A stretch of DNA of 64,000 nucleotides, taken from contig CM022672.1 of assembly GCA_012295275.1 (NCBI GenBank), forward strand, positions 539,943 to 603,942. Direction: 5' to 3'. The DNA comes from Chrysomallon squamiferum (Eukaryota > Mollusca > Gastropoda > Neomphalida > Peltospiridae). The translations under genes were made by a program, and so were the position numbers. Under the pieces are notes generated by a model. The model had not been told where the DNA came from. It did no database searches and worked only from the letters and a program-made list of their open reading frames with translations. Shown here piece after piece: positions 25,963 through 40,116 of the stretch (the first letter of the stretch is position 1; every line of letters starts with the position of its first letter).

Positions 25963-26060
25963 TTAATAATAATAATAATTATTATTATTATAGTGATAAT
26001 GATGATGAAAATAATGATGATGATGATGATAATGATAATAATGATGATAATAATACTATT
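25917..26060. repeat. (AAT)n/(ATT)n/(GAT)n compound microsatellite
   Basis: AAT repeats switch to ATT to give a self-complementary segment, then degenerate GAT repeats. Confidence 0.9.
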
Positions 26061-26064
26061 CGAT

Positions 26065-26959
26065 CTTAATCATCGTTATAAACATTTTATTGGCTTGTTA
26101 ACAGATTAGAAACGAATAAAATAATGACATAATTTATTGTTAAAAATACGATGTTTATTAATACCGACACAACAGAAAATAACACACGAGTCAAATTGAT
26201 CTTCTTTTCAAATTTCAACATTTTTTTTTTTTTTTTTTTTTTTTTTGCTTTATTTATAATCTTTCTTTGCACAAAAAAAAAAGTAAATAAAAAATAAAAA
26301 TAAAAATTAATATAAAAATTTAAAAAAAGGAGAAAAATAATTTAAAAGTGTACAAAATAATAATAATAATAATAAAATTGGAAAAGTTAAAATGAAAATT
26401 AAAAACTGTATCATGACTATGGTTTCCAAGCTGAATTTCGAAGTGAGAGACAACTAGATAAGAAGTTAAGTCTTCAATTTCCCTGAAGGAATTTTCCGAC
26501 ATGTAATATCGTAGGCGGAAATGAGTGCTGGACGTGGAGGGAATACACACATCTCGCATTATCGAGACATTTTGCCGTAAAGCCACCGTGATTAACGAGA
26601 CCATTAAATGCAATTTGTATCTGTATTAATTTCTCTAACTTATCCGTGTTAATGTGATATTTGATGAAAGTTTATCCGTTTTAATATGTTATTTTGTACA
26701 TGTTATCAGTAATATGATATTTTGTGTAAGTTATTCGTATTAATATCGTATTTTTTTATAAGTTATTCGTATTAATGTGATTTTTATGAAAGTTTAGTTG
26801 TATTAATGTGATATGTTGTGTAAGTTATTAGTACTGCTATGATATTTGGTGAAAGTTACCCGTATCAGTTATTTGTGTATGTAATTCGTAGTGATCACGC
26901 ATTTGGTGTGAAATTCAAAACTGTATAGAGGTCACTTATAATATTACTCTTAAAGCATG

Positions 26960-27015
<56 letters not shown>

Positions 27016-28120
27016 TGCATGCCAGTATTCAGTAAAGTACATACCACAGTCATTGATATACCATTCGCGGTCACTGGCTGAATGCGAAATAATTTAGTCA
27101 GTGTCTCAGTGATTGAACTCACACACTACTTTGACGACACGAGACGCTGGTAATTCTTGTGATCGTGTCCTCTTTTAGATTACAATTTGTCTCACTCAGA
27201 ATACTCACTTTGTGGCCACCAGTTTATTTTCAACAAATAAAAGATAACGAGGCACATTTATTCTTAGCTGTTGATTAACAGGGTACTTTGATACACTGCA
27301 CAGAGGCGGTGTTTGGGAATAGTTACAAATCTGCCTAATTGTGATATCAACAGAGAAGTAATTGTAACAGAAATTCATGCAGAAAAAATGTCTATTTTCA
27401 CTGGAGTGGTTTTCAGTCTACATCATCATCAGCGGACGGACACGCAGTCAGTCGCCATGTAGATGAATTAGAGACTTATTACATGACCTTGAACTAATTA
27501 ACTGACCTCTGTATAGTTCAGAATCTGCTGTGTATGACTAGGTGTTTATAATTTGTTATTACTACCTCAGTCAAATATAATTTACATTTTTAGTTTCACT
27601 TGGATCAGTGTCCATCAAGATTTGGTTTCGAAAGTTCAGGCACTAAAGGACTAATGATGTAAAAAAAAAAAGAAAATAATTAAAAAAAAAAAAAAAAAAA
27701 AAACATCAAAAAAAAAAAAAAAAAACAAAAAAAAAAAAAGTAAAGAAAAAAGAAAGAAATAATAACAACAATAAGAACAAATTTAACTTTTCTATTTAAA
27801 ACACTTGTTCAAACTTATAATTACCACCCTTGTGATCTTTTCTTTTTTCGTTTTTAATGTCTATTTCTTTTTCTTTAGAGATGTTGTTTCTCCTATCAGT
27901 TTCAGTACGCGAATCTCTAAAAACCACAGAAATATCTCCACATTGCCTGATCCTCAGCCCGGTATGAACCTGTAAACTGAAAATTGCTTCAAGTGGGCAG
28001 CAGCTACATGTTATACAGTGATAATTACTGGTATCCAGGGAGACTTTTGAAGAATCTTGGAGCTAGTCACACCCACTTTGTGGTTTAGAAAAACCTTTGC
28101 GTGACTCGTGATCGTAGCAT
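26065..28120. other. Gene-free AT-rich stretch
   Basis: Degenerate repeats of a phrase like ttattcgtattaatgtgat occur at about 26,630-26,890. A-rich tracts fill 27,660-27,770. An open frame at 26,613-26,320 (minus) contains about 65 residues of mixed composition but no domain I recognise; I do not call it a gene. Confidence 0.55.
26961..27014. repeat. (GT)n microsatellite
   Basis: Uninterrupted TG/GT run of about 54 bp. Confidence 0.95.
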
Positions 28121-28124
28121 TTTA

Positions 28125-28440
28125 TTATAATAATATATTATGATCTGGCGTACCACAACATTGCATGATGATATCGCATGGTAACATTATATGTTTTGTC
28201 GTGTGATAACGTTGTATCATGACGTCGTATATCATTGTATCATGATATCGTATGATATCAGTGCGTGACGATGTCTTATGATAATACTGAATCATGACGT
28301 CGTATATCATTGTATCATGATATCCTATAATAACATTGTTTCCCAATGTATGATATCATTATGATATTGCACAACATTATACTACGATGTCGGTATAACA
28401 TAGCATCATAATGTCATATGATAACATTGTAATATAGTCA
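28125..28440. repeat. Irregular palindromic repeats (gatatc, gacgtc)
   Basis: Degenerate copies of a phrase like cgtatatcattgtatcatga with embedded palindromes GATATC and GACGTC; unit length is variable. Confidence 0.8.
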
Positions 28441-28739
28441 AGAAGGAGAATATATAAATGTTGACTATTTTTCTGTTTTATTATTTATGCAGATGGAGTG
28501 GACTAAATTAAGTTTATTTTCGAACATTCGGAAAGCAGAGGGAATGTGATGACTGGCAGGAAAAAGGAATAAAGACTAACATGCAAAGTGTTGTTTAGTT
28601 CTTTTCGTAATGTGATAAAACTTTTCACACCAACATCGAATGCTTTTAAAATAACTGTATTAACAGACAAAACCACTTAGACTTAAACACTGCTGAAAAC
28701 AGAAAATAACACGTCGTTGTGTGTAATTTCTTGTTCTTG

Positions 28740-29275
28740 GTCACGTAACGTACAGTTTTATGTCACATACTGTATAATGTACGCTGTTATGTCACGTGTT
28801 GTATAACGTACAGTTTTATGTCACATACTGTATAATGTACGCTATTATGTCACGTGTTGTATAACGTACAGTTTTATGTCACATACTGTATAATGTACGC
28901 TTTTATAAGGTACAGTTTTATGTCACATATTGTATAATGTACGCTATTATGTCACTTGTTGTATAACGTACAGTTTTATGTCAAACGTATAATGTAGTTT
29001 TATGTCACGTATTGTATAACGTACAGTTTTATATCACATATTGTATAATGTACGCTATTATGTCACTTGTTGTATAACGTAGTTTTATGTCACGTACAAT
29101 GTAGTTTTATGTCACGTGTTGTATAACGAACAATTTTATGACACGTATTGTATAACGTACAGTTTTGTATCATATATTGTATAATGTACGGTTTTATGTC
29201 ACATGTATGAAGTTTTATGTCACGTGTTGTATAATTTTATGACACGTATAGTTTTATGTATTGTATAATGTACAG
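28740..29275. repeat. 29-bp minisatellite organised as 58-bp dimers
   Basis: Alternating half-units gtataacgtacagttttatg and gtataatgtacgctattatg, each followed by tcac-type tails, give 29-bp monomers in an A-B-A-B order with local deletions. Confidence 0.9.
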
Positions 29276-29564
29276 CCAGGAACGGCTGGAAATATCAGCA
29301 ACTCGAGAATTAGCCTAGTTGGGGCTTCTGCTAGATGGCGTCATCTGATGTTTTTCAGATGTTCAGAAGATAAGCTTTAATAAGTATCAAGATTCGATAA
29401 TTCCTTGACTGGAATTAAACTGTACAGAATCTCATTGTTAATTTTTAAAGTTTTGGGATTAAACTGAAAAAGAACTGAGGTAGTAAATTTTCACGACTGC
29501 ATCTCGTGCGCTGGTATTAAAATGCCCCGGGACGCAGAAACCACTGGGTTGGCCCTGTCAACAG

Positions 29565-29940
29565 TTGACAGTTTTGTCACGTACTGTATTATGTACATAT
29601 GTCAGATATTTTGTATCATGTATTTTTATGTGATATATTGCACAATGCACAATTGTGTCAGATATTGCATAATGCAGTTTTATGTCACATACTGTATCAT
29701 GTAAAGATTTTTTTCACATATTATATGATGCACAGATTTATGTCACATATTTTATCATGTACAGATTTATGTCACATATTGTAACGTACAGATTTGTCAC
29801 ATTGTATCATGTAAAGATTTTTGTCACATATTATAACATGCACAGATTTGTCACATATTTTATCATGTACAGATTTGTCACATACTGTATCATGTACAGA
29901 TTTGTAACATATTGTATCATGATTTATGTCACAACGTAAT
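29565..29940. repeat. 29-bp minisatellite, second array
   Basis: About twelve copies of a 29-bp unit with core cacatattgtatcatgtaca. Its unit is clearly related to the 28,740-29,275 array (same gtcacat-attgtat-atgtaca order), the two being separated by about 290 bp of unique sequence. Confidence 0.9.
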
Positions 29941-32140
<2,200 letters not shown>

Positions 32141-32154
32141 TACATTGTTACTTT

Positions 32155-32525
32155 ATGTTACAGTGGTTGTAATTAACACAAAACAATCATTGTGTGACAC
32201 AGCTGTGTTACTTTACATCAGTAGTTGTATTTAACACAAAACAATCATTGTGTGACACAGCTGTGTTACTTTACATCGTTGGTTGTAATTAACACAAAAC
32301 AATCATTGTGTAACACAGCTGTGTTACTTTACATTAGTAGTTGTAATTAACACAAAACAATCATTGTGTGGCACAGCTGTTAGTTGTAATTAACACAAAA
32401 CAATCATTGTGTAACACAGCTGTGTTACTTTACATTAGTAGTTGTAATTAACACAAAACAATCATTGTGTGGCACAACTGTGTTACTTTATGCTACAGTG
32501 GTTGTAATTAACACAAAACAATAAC
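32155..32525. repeat. 58-bp minisatellite with palindromic core
   Basis: About six copies of a 58-bp unit with gttgtaattaacacaaaaca; most copies also contain aacacagctgtgtt, a perfect 14-bp palindrome centred on CAGCTG. Confidence 0.92.
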
Positions 32526-33366
32526 AGTGATCAATATGAAATATATTATGCTGCACATTATTTTCTGTGGTTGAACATTAAAATTTTGTTTGTGGAAAAT
32601 ACTAAATATTGCTATATTCTGTGTTGTATCATTAAATCTTTTATGTTATTAAATTGTGTTGTGTTTAAGTTAACATTGTTATATTCTGTGCTGATTTATT
32701 AAATTATTTGTGTTGTGGTTCAGTGTTATCATGGTTATATTTTGATTGCATGTTAAAAAAGTGATATGTTTTTTTAAAGTGGTTAATATGATGAGGGAAC
32801 AAGAAAGTTTTCCACAGAAAAACAAACAAACAAACAATTAAAAAAAAAAAAAAAAAAAAATAAAATAAAAATAAAAATAAATAAAATAAAAAACAACAGT
32901 GAAAATGTTTTAAAAAAAAGAAAGAAGAAAATATGAAATTTACATTTGTAACAATACAATTATGTAATTATCTGACACTGTACAAGACAACTGTAAAATG
33001 ATTTCAGGACAAAATATGATAAATCTCACTGTAAAATCCTCATTACAGAAACAAGGAAATATTCCAAGTTGTTGATTTTGACAGACTAGTTTGTGTAAAA
33101 AGTAAAAGAACAATAACAAATTCAGACATGCACTGTTCACTTTTCAAAATGCCCTCTGGAATTCTACCAGTCTGCCCTCTGTGGCAGATCTGAGATAATT
33201 TCAATTTTGTAACAAACACACGTTACTGTGGATTTTATTTTTACATCAAATTCACTCTAAATTCCATATATTAAAATATGAGTGTAGAAAATTATATGTG
33301 ACAATGAAAAACAAAGATTTTAAATTTATTTTAAAAACTGAAAACTGAAATCATATTCATTTGTTG

Positions 33367-33398
<32 letters not shown>

Positions 33399-34535
33399 TA
33401 AATGAAAAAAGAAAAAGAATACATTTTTAAATTATTTTGAAAGCTAATGTGGTGTGTATAAAAACGTGTATTTAAAAACACAGGTTTTCCAATGAGCTAA
33501 TTAACTAAATGCAGGATAGGAGTTCTGTAAGCAAGCCAGTTTGTAAATATCTTGTTCCCACAGCAAAATATTAAATAAATGGAATAAAAAAAATAAAAAA
33601 ATAAATCAGTCCAGCTGACTATGATTGTGTTTTAACCCCAAACCCACAAGTACTATAATTATTACTTACATAATATGTGAAGAGAATAACGACTTTAGTT
33701 AACTCTATCTATTAATAAGATTAATTAACCCTTCACTTCTGTGACATAGTCAACTTACAAAATGTCCCAAATGCCACAAAGAAATGAACTACCATTTACT
33801 GCTAACAAAACATTACTAGTGAAGAATGTTAAGGAGTTAATGAACTCAGTAAACAGTTTCATTGCTGATGTTTGAAAAAAGTCCAGGAAGTGAAAGGGTT
33901 AAATTAAAAGCTCAGCTGAAATATATGTAAGTACAAAATTTTAAAAAGAGCAACATGTACAAACACATCTCATTACACTAGGCATAAACTATTTTAAATA
34001 AAAAAGCAGTGGGATAAATATATGTTCAAATGAATCCATTACAAGCAGGGATAAATTTAAAATTTGATACTTTTCAGTTCTGTAAATTACAATCTCATCT
34101 GAAAATTTAAAAGAACAAAAGAAGAAGATTACCTAATTTCATTTAGCAGTTTAAATTACCGTTTAAATATAATTATGATTTTAGCTTTAGACAAGTCTAT
34201 GAATTCTTATAAAATTAAAAATATTTCATTCTTTAATTTACAACAACAGTTAAAAATATTGTTCAATTGATGGAGATATCCAAAATCAAAGGTATCAAAA
34301 AATATTTCAACAAGTGAAAAAATGGGAAACATTTTGTAAATTTCAAAGATAGATCATTTTGATTATAATAATATTAATAATAATAATAAAAAAATAAAAC
34401 AGTACAAATCAAGTCAATAAATACATAAACTGATAAAGTTAAAACTTCTATGTTTATTAAAAGAATATTTTGTAGAAAATTTGACTTTGGTGTGAAGATG
34501 AGATTCTGACTGTGAGTGTTCACACTTGTTGTCTC
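32526..34535. other. AT-rich stretch downstream of DBNL, possible long 3' UTR
   Basis: Mostly unique, AT-rich, without a supported gene. It follows the DBNL stop codon and could be its 3' UTR. The first TTTATT (AATAAA on the minus strand) is at 34,453-34,458, only about 80 nt past the stop; another candidate lies near 31,508. The real polyadenylation site cannot be decided. Confidence 0.45.
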
Positions 34536-34675
34536 TTACTCTACAATCTCGACGTAGTTTGCTGGAAACATGCCGCGGGTTCCATCTGGTCCTGTTCCAA
34601 GCCACCAGCCAGGGTCAATCTGATCTATGTGTGTTATCATGTCACCAGGGTCAAAGGTTATCTCTGTGTCATCAG
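34536..34675 (-). CDS. DBNL: DBNL coding exon 13 with stop codon
   Basis: Rest of the SH3 domain: [32 protein letters not shown] then TAA. The acceptor is TTGTAG|CT. Confidence 0.95.
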
Positions 34676-37600
34676 CTACAACACAGACATCAGTTTTACA
34701 TGTACTACTTACACATCTTCATAATGTACAGACACACATACATCAAAAATATATATACATCATATAAATATTTATACATATACACACACACGCACACATT
34801 TATACAAAATTAAATACAATAAAGCTATAATTAACCTGATCATTTCATTATTAATTGTTTTCTTAAGTTCTATCTGATATATTTATATGTTATAAAACAG
34901 TTCATGTAAACAATTTAAACTTTGATCTTAATTACACTTTATTAGTTAATAAATTAGGCAATAACAATAATGTATATAGGGCAACATATAATTAGCCTGT
35001 AAACATGATCCACTCCCACTCCCTAAACAGATGTAACATGATCCATCCCAACTAATCATAGATGTAACATGATTCATTCTCACTAACCATATGTATGTAA
35101 CAATTCACCCCCACACAGAACTAACTTGACTGATCCCCACTCAATAAACAGATGAAACCCCAACAAGAAAACTGCACAGACCTGCCTGGTAGTCATACAT
35201 TGCCACTGCACACAGACCCTTGTCTTCTGGTGATGATGTGATCATTGTTGCTGAGGTAGTCTGATCTAGTCCATTCACTTCTGTGCTGACTGCTGATGGA
35301 GAAAAATCTTCCTGTGTTGGTTCTAGAATTAGTCAAAAAACAGTGAGATGTAAGTGTTTTTTAGATTAAATAAAACATACAATTGTAAATGTAATTCTAG
35401 AATTAGTAAAACAGATATGAAGTGTTAACTTTAAATGTAGTTAGTTTTTACAAAAACTGTTTATTCAAATTGTATAAACAAACAAATCTATTTTTTTTCA
35501 AACTTGGAGAAAAAAAAATTAAACAAAAAGCTTTAGTTTAGTTCCTGAGTATTTGATTACAAAGACCAAACAATATAATAACAGTACAATAACAATAACA
35601 ATAATAAAAATAAAACTTTCCACATATTTATTTAACAAGCTAAAGTAACAAACAGATTTTTAATTTTTTTTTTAGTCACAATAGGAAAATACAACTATTT
35701 CATCAAGTGATATGGGCTTTAATAACATATACACATAAAAAATAAACAAACAATAAGTTTACACATAAAATAACAAGTAAAATAATTAACAGTTTGAGTT
35801 TTTACCGTCCCAGTTCTGAGTTTCATCTTCTTCTTCAGACTCCTGTCTCGCTGGCAGGTTTTCACGCAGCAGGTTTCTGGTGGCAGGTTGCTGAACCATC
35901 GCTTCTGGTTCATGCCTAATTTCTGGTTCATGCCTAACTTCTGGTTCATGTCTAACTTCTGGTTCATGCCTAATTTCTGGTTCATGCCTAACTTCTGGTT
36001 CATGCCTAACTTCTGGTTCATGCCTAACTTCTGGTTCATGCCTAACTTCTGGTTCTCTCGGAGGTTCTGCTTGTCTCATTGGTTTTCTTGGAGGCTCTTC
36101 TTCTACATGCTGCGGTTGCTGTTGCAATGGTGGTGATGGTGAATGTTCCCGCTGTGATGGTGCTGATGGTGTGGCATTATCATTATCATCACCTTTTGTG
36201 AGGAAACCATCTCGAATTTTCCTATAAACAAATCACAGACTATGTTATTACTGAAATGTATGTCACTAATTATAACAGAGAGTATATTATATTTATTCAG
36301 ATAGCTAGATATAGAGATAAATACACAGGTATAACATATCATGAAATATAATAGAGAGTAATAAAATATAATAAAGATTACATTACACACACACACTACT
36401 TATTGCTCAAATGTCTACACACCGAGGTGGGGGAGGGGCACGTGCATCTGCAGGTCTCTCAATACTCTTTTGTTTGAAAAATTCTCTTGCTGATCTTGTT
36501 GTCTGACTGGCTAGTCTAGATGCTTCCTGCATAATAAATAAAAAATAAATCAATAACTCAAAAAAAAATTCAATTGTTAAATAAAAATATAAGTAAGATA
36601 ATTAAAAAATAAAAATTAAAAACAATTTTTTGAGGTTCACTGTTTGCTTTAAGAAAAGCACCGAATCCTTTCATCCAACCAAAAATGTCTTTATTCAATG
36701 ATCAAACAAGAGAAATGTTGATAAATATATTCTCTGAGCCAATTAAAATAAAAGCGTTGATTATCAACATTTAAAAAAAAACAAAAAAAAAACTGAAATT
36801 AAAAAAGAAGAAAATTCAGAGAAAATAAATTAATGAAAAAGTACATCAAGTTAATATTATGTTGTTTATATAAATACAGCACATTGCTATTTAACTATAG
36901 ATTCAGCTAATTTTAGATTCCATAAACCAATGAATTGTTTTTAGAGATAAAGAAAGTAGAAGACAGACTCACTGCAGCTCGCTGTTTTCTCAGAGACTCG
37001 CTGCGAGTTCGACGTTCTTCATCATCTTTGTACAGCTGTTCTTGTTCTTGTTCCTATTACAACAACAACAATAATTATAATGATGACGATGATAAAATAA
37101 TAATGGTAATACTGATATTACTACAATTAATAACAATTAACAAAGGACAGTAATAAAAGTCTAAATCAATTAAACATAAAACACTACTTTGTTGTTTTTT
37201 TGTCTTTACACAGCATAAAATAATAATTCAAAAATTAACTTTTCTAAATTTAATATTCAAATTCAGTAACAAAACAAAAACTGAGATAAACAGTTAGTTA
37301 AAGATAACTACAGTTTATCAAATATTAATTAAAAAATGAAGGATCACTGCTTACTTTGAAAAGAAAAAAAGAAAGGGCAGAAAAGTAGATATAAAGGGCA
37401 GTAACTGCAAAGTTGGGGAAAACAACAAGAACAACAAAAAACCTCAACCTTTTTTAAAAGTAATTTCTAAAATGAAATATCTGAAAAAGTTACTATTTCT
37501 GAAAATGTAAAAACTTAATAAAAGAAGGAAAAAGAAAACTGACCCATTTTTTCTTGTCTGCATCTTTTTCATTCGACTCTGAAAATCTCTCTGCTCGTTT

Positions 37601-40061
37601 TTGTTCATTTACTGCTTTCATTCTTTCCATCATCCTCTTATCTCTCTCCCTTGCCTCCCTCTCCTGTGAAAAAAAAAACACACTTTTATAAAACATCCAC
37701 TCACACCACAATAATCCAATACTTAACTAACTTGTACAAAAACACTGAAACTCTCTACATGTCTATAAAGTCTTAATTTATGAGTAGTTCTGAACATCTG
37801 CATTTTCAAGCTGAGCGTTCTGGTTCAAATACTGTATAAAGAAATTTAATTATCTACAGCATTTGGTTCACTGCATGTTTCAAGCTATGGATATTCATCA
37901 ACTGACAAAACAGGTTGAAAACTGTAAGTGTGTTATTTTTGTGAAATGATCACACACCTCTCTTTCTTTTGTCTCTTTCTCCAGCTTCTCTTTTTCTTCT
38001 TGTGCTTTTCTTCTCTCTGCCTCCCGCCTCTCTTTCTCTTCTTGCTGAAGAAATAAAATACATCTAAATTCCATTAGCTAGCTGCTCATAATAATAAAAA
38101 ATAAAAATAAATGCAGACATTAATAATCTGAGGCAGCAGAGGGAAATATTTTCAGTAAAAGGAAATCATGCAGCCAATTCAAAATTTATTAAATAAAAAG
38201 TAAAAACAAACTTAGAAGTCAATTTAGCCAATAAACTGTACAATATGCAAAAAATAACCAATGAAGATCAATGTTGCAAAAAGAAGACAGCCAATGAAAA
38301 CTGACCTCTGTTTTAGCCCAGAACTGATCTCGACTTTTTCCACGCAGCTCTTTGTGTGGCACTGTTTTCTTGTACGTTGTCCCCTGGAACACAGAGTAAT
38401 CATTTCCAGTTTCAGTAAATTATGTTTTTAAAAATGTTTAAGTTAAAAATAGAACATGTTATAAAGACAAAAATGACATGTAAATGTCACATATAAAATG
38501 ATAAAAATGACATCAGATACAGAAGTGAGGGGAAATAAGCCTCTGAATTACTTTTTTTTTCATTAGTCTGGATCACTACTGTTATTTTCTGCAGGTATTA
38601 CTGGTCTACTGTGAGACTGGTGTTTCATTCTGTCTATGAGAAGGTAGAAGTTTCCTTGTTCATTATCACTAATTGAAACACAACATGCTTCCTCTCACAA
38701 CATTGTTAATATACAAACAACTTACTTAAACTGGAAATCTAGTAAAACAAATTGAAATGTTAAAGTTAATGATACATTTTTTTTTAAAAATAACAATGGT
38801 ATGAGATTGAGTATATAAATTATTTGAGTAGCTTTATCTCACCACTGGTTGTGGAGCCTCTACTGGTTTGGCTTCCTCCTTGTGAAAACTGTAGTTACTT
38901 CCTGAAGACTTGGCAACTTGCTGCAAAATCTCATCAGCCTCCACGTCCATCTCCGTCCTAGCATTGATAGTGATGTGAATTGTCTGAAGCAAAATTAATT
39001 ATTTATGAAACCACAAACAAAAATTAAACAAGTAAACTGAGAAAAATCAGGTGTGTTTGGGATCATATGATCACATTCAAAATAATAAAATTAAATTGTT
39101 AGCAACCTCACAATTTGTTTTTTGTGGCACAACAAAGTATTATATAAAATAATTAATATGTATTACAGCTACTTTATGTAACTATTGATCTGGAATTTTA
39201 ACCAAACAGCTACCTATTATCTACTGATGATAACTGTTACTAGGCAGAGGAAAAAAATTAAAACTGAAAGATATAAATAAAATATTATTTACCTTTAAAA
39301 AAGACTTCATTTCGTTCAGATGTCGAGTACATTTCATCTTGAAATTCTCTGGAGACCCCTCACCCTGCTGTAGGTTTGAAATAAATGTTAACACATCCAA
39401 AATCTGAAACATTTTCTAAGCAGCAGAAATAGTGATTTCTAAAATTGTTTTGCATGTCCACAAACTTTATTTTATGCATAAAATTATTAAATGTTTATAG
39501 AAAAAAATCCTTCAGACTTGTTGTATAAGCTATACATAAAATGTAAATGGAACTTGAGATTTAGCTCCTACTCTCATGCTATTTCCTTATATTCCAAAAT
39601 TGGAAACATTTCAAGTCCCAAGTATTTTCAACCTATAATCATTGTTTACAACGTACAACAGGAAATGTTTATAGTTAAATGTGAAAGTGTCATTCTGTAA
39701 TTACATATTTATATAGCAATGTTTTAAGTTATTCTGACATATGTACTTTCATACTGATGTGTGTATTGTAATAATAGTACTGTTACCACAGTTCAGACAA
39801 CACAATCATATTTATTTAATTACAGCAAACATTTGTATGTGTACAGCAATAAAACACTAATAAAACAACATGATACAAATTACATAGCACACATAACACA
39901 GTAGCCTCCAGCATTTAGATTAATGAAGTTATACATGAAATTAATAATTTAATGAGCACGATGAATATTTCTGACAGAATAATTTGATACTTGTTTACAT
40001 TTTTCCACTGTTTTAGCCTGACCACTTAACCAGAACCATTTCCCTTTTCACAGTATAATTG

Positions 40062-40116
<55 letters not shown>

